Positions 9,801-24,800 of a stretch of 64,000 bases of DNA are shown here, piece after piece. How positions within the stretch are numbered: the first letter of the stretch is position 1; the number at the start of each line of letters is the position of its first letter. Source of the DNA: Saturnia japonica (lineage: Eukaryota; Arthropoda; Insecta; Lepidoptera; Saturniidae); contig CM065324.1 of NCBI GenBank assembly GCA_033032175.1, positions 2,604,001 through 2,668,000 of the forward strand, given 5' to 3'. A program made the position numbers and the translations under genes. A model generated the notes under the pieces. The model did not search any database. It was not told the DNA's origin and saw only the letters and a program-made list of their open reading frames with translations.

Positions 9801-12800
9801 CTTGCTTCTTCGCTCATACACTTCACATGATCGACCTACCAGATACTCATTCTACGAATTTTTCCATTGCTAATGGTATCCACATATAATTAATCGAAGA
9901 GATCACACTGGATTTATATTTAACTTTCAAAATGACATACCCAAGCTATTTTATTTGCTTGTACTATTTTATTGCTTGTAATTTGTAAATTGTATAATTT
10001 ATAATATGTACTGAACATTTAAAAATATTTTTAGTTCGAATTTTATACATTCAGGTAGGTAGTACGTAGTACGTAAAATAAATAGATGTTAAAACATTCA
10101 AAATAAAATTAGTTTCCTGTTGTTTATAATTGATGTTTTCCAAATTTCGTGGTTGAGCATATTTTCCATTGTGTTTATTCTCTGCAAGGTCATCTGTGTC
10201 AGTACCTGTCAATTATTATTTGCTCAGTTCCGTGTCACATTTGTATTTTACAACAACAAAACCATCAGCATTCTGATTTCCTTTCTGTTTTTTTTTAATA
10301 CATTAAGGTGGCAAACAAGCTTATGGCCCTCCTCACGATAACCGGTTACTGTACTCTATGGACGTTTATAACACTAGAGATATCACAAGCGCGTTGCCGA
10401 CCTTGGATCTTCGCTTTCCCAAGGAGCAGCATTCAAAACTCCTCCTATTTAAAAAAAATTAAGCTGGTTAAGCTCTTGAAATAGAAAAACAACACAAGTT
10501 TATTTGGCTGTGATCTTCTGTAAGTAAGAGGTACTTATTTTTATAGTTGAGCTGGCTCAAGTAGACAAATCTCCATAGAGATTAATTTCTCTGTGCCCTA
10601 CCTCTCCTCCTATTCCACCAATTGGGCTGCCCCAAGTGGAGATAAATCTTCAAAGAAAATTCTCTGGGCCATATCTCTTATACCCTATTTAATTTAGGCC
10701 CTAAGAAAGCACACTTGTGACAGTAAAAACGTTACAACCGCGCCGGTTCGGAAAACATTCCAAGTCATTGAGGTGAGACAGCAAGAAATTAGGGCGCGCT
10801 TACAATTATTTTCTTTTTGGAGTTTTTTAACTATACAAATATTCTTTAAGTAGTCTTTAAATTGACCTTTTTTGTAGTATAAATATGGTATCAACCTTAG
10901 CTCCTGAACCTCTCATTACAAAACAGTAGAACATTATACTATGCAAGTAGGTATGCGAAGTAACCTATAACCTAGGAGTAGCAATGTCTGATGACTGGTG
11001 ATTGTTACGCAGCGCGAATGCAGCAGTGCTTAATCTCCTTGGTAAAGTTTTGAAAATGTGGAGCTCATTGTAATTTTGCATCAAGTGTCATGCCTAATTA
11101 TATAGTATTATCGCCTAAGTCTATTCATTCCCCCTCTATCTTGATATTACTGTCAACTCATTTCACATTATGCCGGTAAAATTTGATACATTTTGTTTTA
11201 TATGTATATTATTGTATACTATTTAAAGTAAACCATTCTGATATTTTAAACAATGTAGGATTTAACTGCTTAGGCATTATTCAGGTATATTCAGTAGTTA
11301 CCTACTGAATCTTTTTTTTTTACTTGGTATGGTATATAAGTGAGTGAAGTGTCCTTTTCAAAAAGATTCATGCTAGCGAAATTCTTAACAATTAACGGTA
11401 GATCATTTAGGCCATGAAAGGTTCCTAAATGGAACCCCGTGGGACACCGGTTCTGACTAAGGATCCCGAAGATGATGCCTTTACACTTTTAGACAGTGGT
11501 CTGATTATAAGGTTTACAAACACCATAGTGTTTTAACATAATTGTATTATAACTTGTTTCCGGTTGGGTAATCTAATATACACTCGTCACACATGGTGGC
11601 TGATTCCCTCCGAGCGATCCGGTGCAGGTGTTATCCGAAGCAACCATGGCCTGATAGCACCTGGACCAGTTGAAACGTCAGGGAGCCCTTGTCCCTACTG
11701 CCCTATCTTTTGATGACCGGGTGGGCGGGGTCTATAGTATACGACCCATAGTGCGCGTCCGCTAGGGTTTGTGTCCACCGCTGCAAGACTTAAGCCTGGC
11801 CCTGCTGCGTGAAATTTTCAACTTCTGTGGGAGCTAGAGATTCCTCTTTCTCCTTCTTCGCCATCGTAAACCGATATTCGGCGGCCAGCATTTCCACGGA
11901 GTTCCGCCTCCAACTCCCACGTCGGGGAGCCAGCGAGAGCGAAGGCCGTTACCGCGGGTACCAATCGAAAACCATAAGACAAAAATCGAATAGCTTCCGA
12001 AGCACTCCCCCACATGTGGTCCGACGCCAAAGTGAGGAAATGGTCCGGAACACCGGCCGGGCCAGGTGCCCTCCGTTTATTGCACTAAGAGAAAAGATTC
12101 CCACGGTCCTCGAGCAACTCCAGTTGGACGGTCTCCGTTATCGTGGGCGCCTGACCACAGAATTTCTTCCGGACCACTTGATGGGGGCGCCCCCAAGGGC
12201 TCTCTAACGTACTGAGCGTAATTTGGCAATGCATTCTCAGCAATCCCTCGGAACAGAGTTATAATCATAATATATTAAATCTATAAATGCAAGTAGTCTT
12301 TTTTAGGCAGATTGAATATTAAATTATTGGTTGAATGTGAAGGACTTCGGCACCCCGCATCTATTGGTACCCGCCTGCGGTGTAGGCCTTGCAGGACCGC
12401 TGGCGACGGCACCGCTGATGTTCCGATATTTTTTTGATCGTTATAAATTTAGCATTGTGGTCACAATATTACCAGATCTTTAGTTACCATGTGGCCCAAG
12501 ATGGTAACGCGTTAAAGCTAGTGGAAGACCGGCTATCAAGGGCAGCTGCTGGAAAATATATATTTGTGCTTGGCGACATATTCTTAACTTGAGAGCGGTA
12601 GCTAGCCAAGCGGACATTAGAAAAGCCCACCACCACGCAATGGCTTCTTCACGATGTTTTCTTTCACTTTCACCAAAGCTAAGGCTAATGCAGTGATTCG
12701 GACCCACCTTGATCGACGCAATTTTTATACACGCTACCACTGAACCATCGTTACTTCGAATCATCATTTCGATATATTTTTTATTTTATTTTGCCTCCTG

Positions 12801-15800
12801 GGTGAAGTGTTCCATTGGCACCCCCGGCAAGGCTCGACCCTGATTCCTTTTCATCGAATGCTTTTACAGTATCGCCTGATGATTCAGGACACGTATAGAA
12901 CGGTCTTGTAATTTTATTTATGGTCATTGAAACTTGTACAGTAATTGTGTTTTAAGCAATAGAATTGTTTGCGTAAGCTGTTTTTTTTTAATACTGCGGA
13001 TATGAATTCTCGTTTTATTAACCTTCAGATATGACATAAAAACCGTAGGATTCTATATTTATTTGTTACTAGCTTTTTCCCGGCATTTCGGTCTCGTTGT
13101 TTCGAAAATTAATCGACTTCCACGCCATCTGTTGCAAATTAGTTGTATGAATATAATACCTTTTGTGAGAATGTGCACAGCAATTCAACAAACTACAAAC
13201 ATATAAAATCTTAGTTCTATCTGTTTAAATAATTTTCAAATTCCATGATAGACTTTTATTATATTACTAGTCACCCACCTCGGCTTCGCAAGGATGCAAT
13301 TTACTTACATACGAAGAAAACAAATAGGAAAGGAAAGGATGAGGAATTTAGAAATATTTAAAAAATGTTATCGTTAAAAAAATTTAGACCTCGACAACTG
13401 CGTTACTTATTGAGACCAAAACTATCCAATCTTTTAAGTTAGACAAAATTACGGATAGTTACGATATTTGATCAAAATCGGTAAATAATAAATGATCAAA
13501 TTCAAATCAATAGTTTCGGATAAATGGATGGACAAACATACGTACATATACATACACCTGTACAATTTGGTATATTTGTTTAAAATTCCTAATAGATTAT
13601 CATATGCGAGTATATTACAGTTCCAATAATATTACATACAAACGTGTCAAATTGATAACCTCTTTTTTTGATGTCGGTTAAATATGAAGTAACCCCATTA
13701 GTGGATTTTCTCCTTCAAACTAGCTACCTCTCACATTTCTGGTGGAAACGCAGTCCTACCTTCAGCAAAACTATTATAATTAAATCAATTTGTGCTAGTT
13801 ATACCTTCAAGGTTTCGCATAACTTAGTGTTTATTATATTTGGTTTTGTAAGTTATTTGCAAGTAAACGCAAATGATTCGTTTATTTGTGAGGCACAAAT
13901 TAATTATTGGTTAGACATTTAATTAATTAAATTGAAGTTTTTTGTTATGTAGGCAGATTAATACGATTATCGTTGTTACTTACGTGTTTCTTAGTCACTT
14001 TTATTTGTACTTACTTAATACTTTTAGATACCGTTTTTCTGTTTATTACTTTTAAATTAGAAAAAGAATTACAGTTCCGCAGAAATAAATAAAAACTGAT
14101 CATGGTAAATACATTCGGGCGCATAAATGGCTTACGCTGAGTAAACTATACGTGATTTATCAAATTAATGTACTACATAATTATAGACATGAGCGAAGCC
14201 GCGGGCACAGCTAGTTATGAATAAAACTAATAATTGTATTAAATAAAGAGATTTTTTTTTCTTAGTCGTTTTGTAATAAAATTTTATATGTAGGGAATAA
14301 AGTAATCCCAAAATTATAGGCGATAACAATTATCAATAATCAGAAATCATATGAGTAAAAATAAATAAAAAGCTGCGAGCGCAGCAGGTTAGAAAAGAAA
14401 TCGACATTATAAAATATAGAGCAATGATTTTTATTATCAACGATATTGTAAAAATAGCTCTTATCAGCCCGAAACGGGGAATTTAGAAAAAGTTTAAATC
14501 ATAAATGATTTTATGCCAGTTATAATAAGACAGAAACCGAATATTAATAACAGATAATAATTTAAAGTTCCTCGATATTCTTCGAAGAATAATAAGTTAT
14601 TTTTAATCACGGCGACATTTGTAAAATGTCACTTGAACTGTGACACTGTGTGTGTTGAGTCTGTGTTGTTTGTTTGATCAAGAAGGTTTAAGAGTGCTAC
14701 AAGATGTCAAAGTGTAATGAGTTTTGTTATTTATATATCTAATACTATTAATAAGCAATTCTTGTATATATATATATACCGAAATAATTACTTAGCCTTT
14801 GGCTCTTTTATATAACAAAAATGTACGTGAAATTGGCTTATATGCCATCCCCGGGAGCAAAGGTGTTAATATAATAAGTTTATGAATTACAATAAAAACC
14901 ACCACAGTTCAGATCATGATCCATCCAAAAAGGCCACTCACTTATTTCGTTTAATCATCATTATATTAATACGTGAAGCAAAAACTTTATACCCCTTTTT
15001 AAGTGTATTGCGTGCACGGAAGACTGAGATTTGGCATGGTTAAAGTTTATTATATGGAGAAGTAGTGTAGAAAGCTAAAATGTATCTATAATATCTGTTA
15101 CGAATATATTAAATAAAATAAATTAATACTGCGAATTCTAAACCAACAAGTGCCATTGAACTTAGACCCCCTAAAATATTGACATTGTCACTCAATGAAA
15201 AGTGACAGCAAGTGATATAATATTCATTGTTTAGTTTCATACTGGTACTGGTAAAAAGTCGCTGGTTGAAATTCGATCATTGGGCGACTGCTAGCTAAAA
15301 TAAATAAAAAATTGGTTTAGGTTCTTTAAATATTTATGTTTTATAGGGAATTTTCTTACCTGCCTGGAAAGTCCTGCGAAGGCTACGATATCATCTACCA
15401 CAGGCTCTACGACACAGAACCTTCCAAATATTGCTTGGAGTCTGGAGTGAAGTTGCTGTTCATGACAGTCGGTAAGTGATTTTCTTAGCATTTCCACATT
15501 CTCATTAAGCGAACATTGTTTCTTAAAAGTCTGCTGATTCTTTTCAAATTTAACCTGGCAACACTATTCTAACTTAACTTCACTTTAGAGTTTTTGGCGG
15601 GATCTTAATTAAAGTGACATGTTGTGGTTTTTATTTTTCATTCATTTACTTAGGCTTTTGGACCCTATATTATATAATAATGGTGGCATTTTTCATGATA
15701 TAGTTTGGTTCTTGTGCTTACGTGAAGTGAATTATAAATATTAGGTCGGCGAAAAATGTTTTCGCATAACGTATGTATAAACTTGCTATAAAATTTCTTT

Positions 15801-18800
15801 GGCTATACTATTTACATCTAGCTGGTTTTGGTAACATTAATAAAGGTTATATTAAAAATAAAGAGAAAAAAAGTTTTTCCCGCCATTTTTCATTTATTTT
15901 ATTTCTGTTAAAATGAGTGAATCTAATGAAGAAATTCGATAAATTTTAAAATATTATTACAAAAAAGGCAAAAATGTAAGACTTGGTGTACCAGGCATCA
16001 CTAGCGCGTTGCCGACCTTTGAACCCCTTTACCCCAATAAGAATAGCATAAGATTATTTGAATGCGATCTTCTACATGGTGAAGCTATTCCACCAGATGA
16101 GCTACCCCAATTTCTCGGTGTCCTACCTCTATTTACCTGTCTGTACCATCTTAAAGCTCAAATTGAATTTAATAAATATATTTGATTTTTTGCGCGATAG
16201 GTGGTAAACTCAGATGTTTTTATAAGTGTACCCGCGCTCTTTTTTGGCAATATCAAAGTCGGGTAATTGGCCGACATTTTCTTAGTTATTTTGGAGTGTC
16301 ATGGTTGCACGTCAATACAACTCAAAATAAATATTCATTTCATTCTAAGAATGAAATAAAGAAACATATAATGTCTTTCATATTTCTCCCTTTTTTGCGT
16401 ACTATATAACTGAAAGCATTATTTATAGTTTGTATTAATAGTTTTTTAGTGCAATAATGTACGCGTATGATGCGTCTATAATATTATATAAAATATCATT
16501 GGGTATAATGTAATAAGTAATTGGAATGTCGACAGAGTCGCTGACATAAATTAATTTTTAATTGTTCTGTTTACATTTTTGTTTATAGATCTGTTTTTGT
16601 TTAACATGTACGATGTTGTTTGTTTTTTGTTTGTTTGAACACTAAAAAATTACTTATGGTTTTATAGCCTATTTATTTAGGAAGATTATGGGCTATATAA
16701 CTTTACGGGTAAGACCTTAAAGTGCGAAGCAGTTACTATGGACGTCATGCAACCTTCCTACAGGCAAGTACGGGATGTGAGAAACCTTGTAACCTACAAA
16801 GATGCGTTAGCGGTGGTGGCGCGGTGGAGATTTTTCCGAATATATTTAATACGTGTGAAACACAGAGGCATAGCTAGTTGGTTATAAATAATTAAAAAAC
16901 ATAAATATACAAAGACGCCCTTTGAACAACATGAAACTTGAAATACTGGTTTTATAGAGTGTTAATTTTTAGGGATTGACAGAAGTCCGTTAAAGATTCG
17001 GTTTAACCGAAGTTTGGAATTTTTGTTAAAATGAACCAAAGTTCTGCAAAAAATCGGTATCTACGTAGCCAAACTAAAAAAGGCACAATAGTTTGCAATG
17101 TTGATGTAGTGATAAAGTGACGAATTAGTTTCATAGTTTATGACAATTAGTAGAACAAATCTCGAAATTAAATAAAACAATATTTTACGTCAATGTCCAA
17201 TCAATTGACGATGATATTATAGAGATAATTCTTCATAAACACAATGAACAGTGAAACTCAAAAATACAACAAATTGTTTATGTAGGTCCACATTATCCAC
17301 ATGTCAATCGCCATATAAATAAGTTTTCCCTATAAATAGGTTTATTATGCTTGTTCAATCAAAGCTTTTAATTATTCAAAAGTCTCAAGTATAACTACTT
17401 GACTCATTTTTGAAGTGAAACTTCTTTTAGCGCGGTACGCATATTTTTGGATGAGATAAAATCGCTGGACTCGCAACACCGTTACGAGACGCAGCTATAG
17501 TTTGTGCATATATGCATGTACATATAGCAGATCGCGAACGCGTCATTCATAAAAGAATATTAAATGTATTTTAAAGTTTCTAATAATTAATAAAATACAA
17601 TTCATAAATAAAATGCAATTCATAACCCAATAACCCTTAACCCATCTAAAAAATTTCTAACGCGCCAAAATAAGTTTTGACTTCTGTCGGCACTCCCAGA
17701 GTGCAATTTTTTTAAAAATAAATGCTTCGTTTGAACTCCCAGTACGGACATCAATAGAATAAATGAATGGTCTTCCAAAATTGGAAACGGTTGGTTAACC
17801 AACGCCATATTTTTAACACATTCTTAACGCCAAAATGAAAACGAATTTCGGCTTCGGTATGATTTCGAACCGGACATTCGGCCTATTCGGCCTCTATTAA
17901 TTATGCTAATTATCAAGAATTAGCTATTTGATTTTGTTAACTCTTAGAACAACATTCTGATAAAATCTGTAATTAACCTTTATGCGATAAAACCTGTATT
18001 ACAAGGTCTTTTAATTCATTATCCGGCAAACTGATAACTGGGTGTCCGACTGAATCGAGACCAACATAAATCAGGTGTAAAACCCGCCATAAGGGCACGC
18101 TCAGACGCGTCCCGTTCCAGGATCAGCCAGTTTGTTTATTTTTTTTTTTTAGATCTTACTATACTGCTAGCTTTAGAGGCCCTGAAGCCGATGCGGCTTT
18201 TACAGCTTCGCCGAACTTGGGGGCGAGCGAAGAGGGCACTCAGCCACCTCACTCCTCCTGGGAGGAAGGAGGGAAACATGCTTATGTGTATTTAGTGATT
18301 TGAAATGGATCAGCCGGTGTATGGTGGTAGGGATATATACCCCACTTTATCGCGACCACGACGCACAAGGTGGTAAACTTGTGACAGTGGTTCTCTCGGT
18401 AATTTGGTATGTTATATTTGCTTCGTAATAAGAAATTGCATATATTATAATGCGACAAATCGTAAGCAATAATCAACAAGTAAAAATCAGCATTAAACAA
18501 GAGGTCATAGTTAAACTGTTTCCGTAGTTATAATAACCTGCTTTGCCTTTTAAGGTTTTTTCCCTTTATACATAATTGATTACACAATCAATTATTATAA
18601 AGATAATTTAAAGAACGTCCGATGATACTTTGAGGATAGCCGAATGAAATCATCTTAAATTATAACCGATATTATCCACCAGAAGACAAAGGGTGAGTAG
18701 TTCATTATAAAGATACGTTACACTAATTTATTATCTGTTAATAGTCAGTGAACAATGACACATTGTTGTTGTTTGTGTTATTAAATGAATAAATAACAGA

Positions 18801-21800
18801 GACATTAAGAATAAGATTAGCTTTCAATTATTAATATACGCGCCAGAAAATATGACAATAAAAATTAAAGAAAATTAGTAATAATTTGAATGAGGGATAA
18901 ACTTAAAATAAAATTTTTTTCGTAGTTGTATAGTGTTATTAATATCGACGTGGTTATAATTCCTTAAAACTATTAAACTGTTGTGTATGGCGCCATCTAT
19001 GAATACTTTTGGAAAATTTATAAGTACGTTTTTGTTCATTAAATTATTAGCTACTAGCTGGTACCCGCGACTTCGTCTGCGTATTATTGGATATAAACAG
19101 ATAGATCTCGGAACACGACAAACCGAAAGAAAATCATAGATGGGTTTTTTATTATATTTGTAGGATAACACTAGTTAAAATATGACTTTTACCGGGATAA
19201 AAAGTACCCTATATGTTATTCAAGATCATAGACTATCTGTCTGCCAAACTTCATTCAAATCCGTTCAGCCGTTTTTGCGTGATTGAGTAACAAACATCCA
19301 AACATAGACACTTTCACATTTATTATAATAGGTCTTTACATATGAAATTGCCGTTCTGCAGTACTGGCCATTTCAAATCAAAATAATTTTTTTTGGCTAA
19401 GAATTCTAATTTCAAATTAGTTTTATTTTAAAAACATGGAATTATTTTTCCAAAAGTAGTCATTTAAAAGTAGTTTATTGATTAGTGTTACATTTTCATC
19501 GCATTTCAATCTTTTTTGTCATCATGGATACGTTAAAAATTCGAGTAATTATGTAATATGAATACCGTCGTGGCAGCAACGCGGCACAAGCGGCACGCAA
19601 CATCAACGACGTTTACGGAGCTAACACTACAAACCAACGCACCACCTGTTATTGGTTTGCTCGCTTCCGTTCTGGGAATTTCGACCTGAAAAATGAACCT
19701 CGAGGTCGTCCGAAGACTTTGGTCGACAATGACGAGTTAAAGGCGATTGTGGAAGCTGATGATACACAATCTACGGCTGAATTAGCAGCCGCTTTCGACG
19801 TTAGCGTCAAAACAATATTGGTCCATTTGCGTCAAATTGGCAAGGTAAAAAAGCTTGACAAATGGGTGCCCCATGAACTCAATGATCGCCAGCGCGAAGT
19901 ACACGTCGAGACGTGCCTTGCACTGCTCAACAGACACACAAATGAAGGAATTTTGAACAGCATTGTTACCTGCGATGAAAAATGGATTCTGTTTGATAAC
20001 CGCAAGCGTTCAGCAAGTTGGTTGGATCCTGGTTCAGCACCTAAATAATGCCCTAAACGAAAAGTTACCCCTAGAAAAGTGATGGTCACTGTTTGGTGGT
20101 CTAGCGCCGGTGTGATTAATCACAGCTTCTTACCAAACGGGGTGAGCATTACTGCAGATGTGTACTGTGAAGAACTGAACACAATGATGGAGAATCTGGC
20201 ACATCTCCAACCAGCATTGGTCAATCGCTCGTCTCCCCTGCTCTTGCACGACAACGCGCGACCTCATTCTGCACAGCAGACGGTCTCCAAGTTGCAAGAA
20301 CTGGGGTTGGCAGTTCTCCATCATCCACCCTACTCACCAGACCTTGCGCATACAGACTACTACTTTCTCCAGAATTTGGATAACTCCTTGGCGGGAAAAA
20401 AATTCAATACCCGAGAGGTAGTACAAAATGCCTTTTAAGAATTTGTTACCTCCCGTCCAGCTGATTTCTTTAAGAAGGGCATCAATAAACTGCCACTATG
20501 CTGGCAAAGATGCATTGATTGCATGGGTGATTACTTCGATTAATACAAATAAAAAATACATGAAAAAAATTCGTTTCAATTTTTTCATACAAAACGGCAA
20601 TTTCATAGGTAAAGACCTAATATTAGTAGGATCACTTATCACTAAATTACATATAAATTATTATACACTGTTGCTTATTACTATTACAGAAGATTATTGT
20701 TGTACTAAATTTACAGAAATGTTGGGGTTGGTATATTATGCTTGTTTTTGGGAGTTTACACAGTGTCTACGTTTCGGCACTTTAGTCTACAGGTGATAAC
20801 AGTTAAGACATTCTGGTTAAAGAATTTCGTCTTTAAAAATTGTGGTAATATCAACGACTTCACGCACTGTTCCTAAGTTCGCCCAACCCTGTTGAGTCCG
20901 CCCACAGATCTATCTGAATCCGCCTATTGACTCCTTTTTTATTTTTCCTTTTATAATACTCTGTGACATAAACTCACTTGTCGCGTACGGGCAAGTGTTT
21001 ATTTGAAGTTACGATAATAGTTTTTCTCTACGTGCACACTGTTTAATTATAGCATAGCACTTCGAGTGTTAATTAGAAGTCATTGTTACCATCACTTTTT
21101 TACACTACAAAGGTGGCAAACAAGCATGCCGCTCGCCTGATGGTAAGCGGCTACTGTAGCCTATGGACGCTTGTACTTGTAATACCATAGGTATCTCTAG
21201 CGCTTTGTCGACCTTGAACCCCCCTGCCCCAAGGAGCTCTGGAACACACCACAAGGTCATTTGGCTCCGATCTTAAGGATGGAGGTATTCCACCAGTCGG
21301 GCAACCACAAGTAGAGAGAAATCTCCAAAAAAAATTCTCTGTGCCCGATCTAAATCACTTAAAACCGACGTAAACAAAATCAATAGAAGTAATCTTCCCG
21401 TGTATCGATTAGAAGCAGTTTTTTAATCTACTCGCTAAACCTTATCCTATACTATGAACCGGACTAATGAATTTGCCAAGGCCGATTAAAAAAAAAACAA
21501 CTTGGGTAAAAAACAACTTATAATGATTATAGTTAAAATGGTTCATAATTATTTCTGAGTAATTTTTTATAAGGCATATTGTAATAAAGCAAAAAGTTAT
21601 TGTACTGCAAGTTTTTACAACAACAAAAAAGTTATTATTTACGTCGGAGCAAGACAGGGCGTAAGTGGTTGCAAGATACCGGCCGGCAGTTTAGTTAGGG
21701 CGGTCGTGAAATGGGGTGGCATTAGCCTGTAGACAATGTATGAAACTGAGTACTGGCTGTCAACGTATTAAAAAAAAAACCTAAAGAAATCCCATAGTTT

Positions 21801-24800
21801 TTGTTTCTCAGTAAATTGCAGGTACTTAGTATGTGATCAATTCTATAACGATGTCAAAAGTTATGTTAAGTGTAATAAAGTAAATATACGCGAGTGCCGT
21901 CACAGTTGCTATGTATAAAAACTACATTATGCAACTGTTCTCAATAAACCGACCAACACGATTATGAATTTTAATTATTTATATTCATCGTGGAAACCAT
22001 TTAATGATATAATATACTTTTCATACCAACGTGGAAACTACGTCGCGCTGTGGACATAATGAGATGCAAATAACTTTAGTATTTTTGTCTTTGTTGGTAA
22101 TTGTCGCTTTGCATGTAACCAATTAATCTGTCTTTAAATCTATATTTTCTGTTATGTATTTACCAACAAAATTGTTTTTTTTTTTTTTTTTAATTCATAT
22201 CCAAATCCTTAGCGCGAACACAACTCACATTTGTCTGGTCTTTGTTCTCATTCCTTTAATTTAAAATTTGCACTTTAATCATGTAAAGTTTCATACCTAC
22301 TTGCATGCCTTGCCTCCAAGCCCGGTGAAGCTGTAAAGCCTCTAATGGCGCTAGGTTTTTAATGAAATTATACTTAATAATATACTTTTTGTTTTTTTTT
22401 TACCGGTTTCGAAAAAAGGAGGAGGAGGAGGTTCCCAATTGGAATGGTTTTTTTTTAAATGGATATTCAACCACAACTTCTCTGTTTGTGAGCCGATTTA
22501 AATGGTTCTTTTTTTGTTGGATAGGGCATACCTCAAGGGTGGTCCCATTTTAATTTAATTGACATTGACCTTGCACTTCGAAGGTACACTAGAAAACTCA
22601 AAATCATTGAAGTTGGTTTTCTATTTGCTAAAAGTTTTCAGTATTTTCTTTTAAGTTATACTTTTTTGGCGCATTAAGTAGAGGGTAAAATTTAGAACTG
22701 CGCGCGCATTATGTGACGGAATTGTGATATATGTACTGAAGTTAGCCATCAATGATAATAATAATGTGAATTTACTTTACTGACTTACTGTTTTTTTTTA
22801 ATTCTTTAAAAATAATTTAATGGTGTATAATTTTTTTTCATTATTTTAAACTCTTGTATTTAATTTTTTTAAATATTGTTACAGATGCGTGTTTGAACAA
22901 GCGTGGACCGCAGCCGGGTTATATTTTCCTGTTCGACATGCGAGGTGTGCGCTTAGGCCATATCACACGAGTCAGTTTATCGTAAGTCATTTTTTTTTTA
23001 ATTTACCTAAGCAAATGACTTCACTCTATGATAGTAAATATTGTAAAATATATCATAGAAGAAAGCGGGTCATAATAAATTATTTACTAGGAAAACAGCA
23101 ATTCCAAGCACCGACCAGTCTAGGCCAGCTATAAAAATCGACCTAACAGGCATTGATTTTGCGTCCTCCCTGTTTTCAGTCAAATTCAAAAATACTTTCA
23201 ATGCAGGCCTTATCAAACAACTTGTGAACGTCAAAACTCTGCCACCGATTCGGACAAACTTCCCGGTTATCTAGAGAAGACCGTGAGAAACTCGATCGGC
23301 CCTTTAATTACATACATACATATTTCGCAAAAGCAAATCGATAGCATAAATGGTTAAGTAAATATTCACTCCAAAATGACAAATCCAGATTATGTTAGGT
23401 ATATCGTGGCTGACACATTTGAATTTGCCATTTTGACGCCAATTTAAACTAATTTAATAAAGCGGAAAAGTTAAGCACGCCAGTATCTGGAACTACCAGT
23501 CGCATTCTTGGAAAAATTATTTTCACATATGATATCCAGATTCACGAGGAATAGTATAGGCTATCTAATATTAGGCTATAACTCTATCTGGTTAGCCTAA
23601 AATATTGATTTTTGATTTTTGTTAATATTCTAAAAAAGTATTGGCTCTTAGTATATCTAAAAAAAAGTCCGCATATGCATATATATATCTTATACATAAG
23701 TCACAATTAGATATTTTGCGTTTTTTTTTTAATTGTAGATTAAAAATTGATATAAGAGCATTATTTTTAGACATGGCATATTAATCCTTACGAACAGAAG
23801 TTACTTCATCATAAAGACAATTTTATGAACACATAGTGTAGGATATAATAAAAATTATAATAATTTCTATTTGCGGGATGCTACACGGCCGCGTTGGTGG
23901 TGCATTGATTGTCGGATAAAATTAACACGGGTGAAACCGTAGGGCACAACTAGTATATTACATAAATATGAAAACACACGGCAGTGTGGCAGCAAGTTCG
24001 TGCGCGACCGTCCGGTGTTTGCGACAGACGTTGGTGGGGACGATGTACAATAGACGACTATGGGGGCGAGTAATGTAGAGGGAAAGGGAAGCGCGTGCAA
24101 TTACGTGACGTAGGCGCGCAAGTCACAGTACACTGAAGTAGACAGTATCACGTCTTAATACAAAGGGCCGAAATGAAATCTAGGTAAACTTCAGTACACA
24201 ATAGTCGTGATTACGCAATTTATAACTAATGACGAATTAATCTATTACTTACTTCCTAGAATTTTAAATAGTTTTTGATATATTAAAAACTAGCTGGTAC
24301 CCGCGACTTCGTCTGCGTATTATTGGATATACACAGACTGATCTCGGAACACGACAAACCAAAAAAATCGCTGTTTTGGCGTGATTGAGTAACAAACATA
24401 AAAACTTTCCATTTATTATATTTGTAGGATAACATTGGTTAAACTGTGACTTTTACTGAGATTATTATGTGTTATTCCAGGTCATAGACTATCTGTGTGC
24501 CGAATTTCATTGAGATCTGTTCAGCCGTTTTAGCCTGATTGAGTAACAAACATCCAAACATCTCAACATACACACTTTCACATTTATTATATTAGTAGGA
24601 TTAATTACAATTTTTTAAATTTATATTTTAAAAAATTACATTCCCGTTTACTACCTTAGGTATCACTTTTAAAACTTGGAATACACCCAAGTAGAAATAA
24701 CTAAATTAAAACTTACAAAATTTCTAGTAGATAAAATATTTTTCGGTGAAAAAATAATGAAATTTTAGTATAATATTAACAAATACCAACCCCAAAATAT

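Larger units (their letters stand above)
19053..20632 (+). repeat. Repeat family S copy, split by a mariner
   Basis: The left part (19053-19327) starts ACTAGCTGGTACCCGCGACT and then TCGTCTGCG, contains CCGTTCAGCCGTTTTTGCGT and GATTGAGTAACAAACATCC, and ends TTTCACATTTATTATA. The right part resumes at 20621 with TATTAGTAGGAT. The uninterrupted copy at 24290-24602 shows the same sequence joined, so the mariner inserted at that TA. Confidence 0.7.

Noticed and set aside
11809..12207. 132-aa plus-strand ORF in the GC-rich block
   Set aside because: No recognisable family, no splice context, and overlapping open frames on the other strand; composition alone explains it.
12480..12767. 95-aa minus-strand ORF
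   Set aside because: It lies within a family C SINE copy; not a gene.
16182..16409. 75-aa ORF suspected as mariner continuation
   Set aside because: The sequence does not follow the mariner transposase pattern closely enough to support it.
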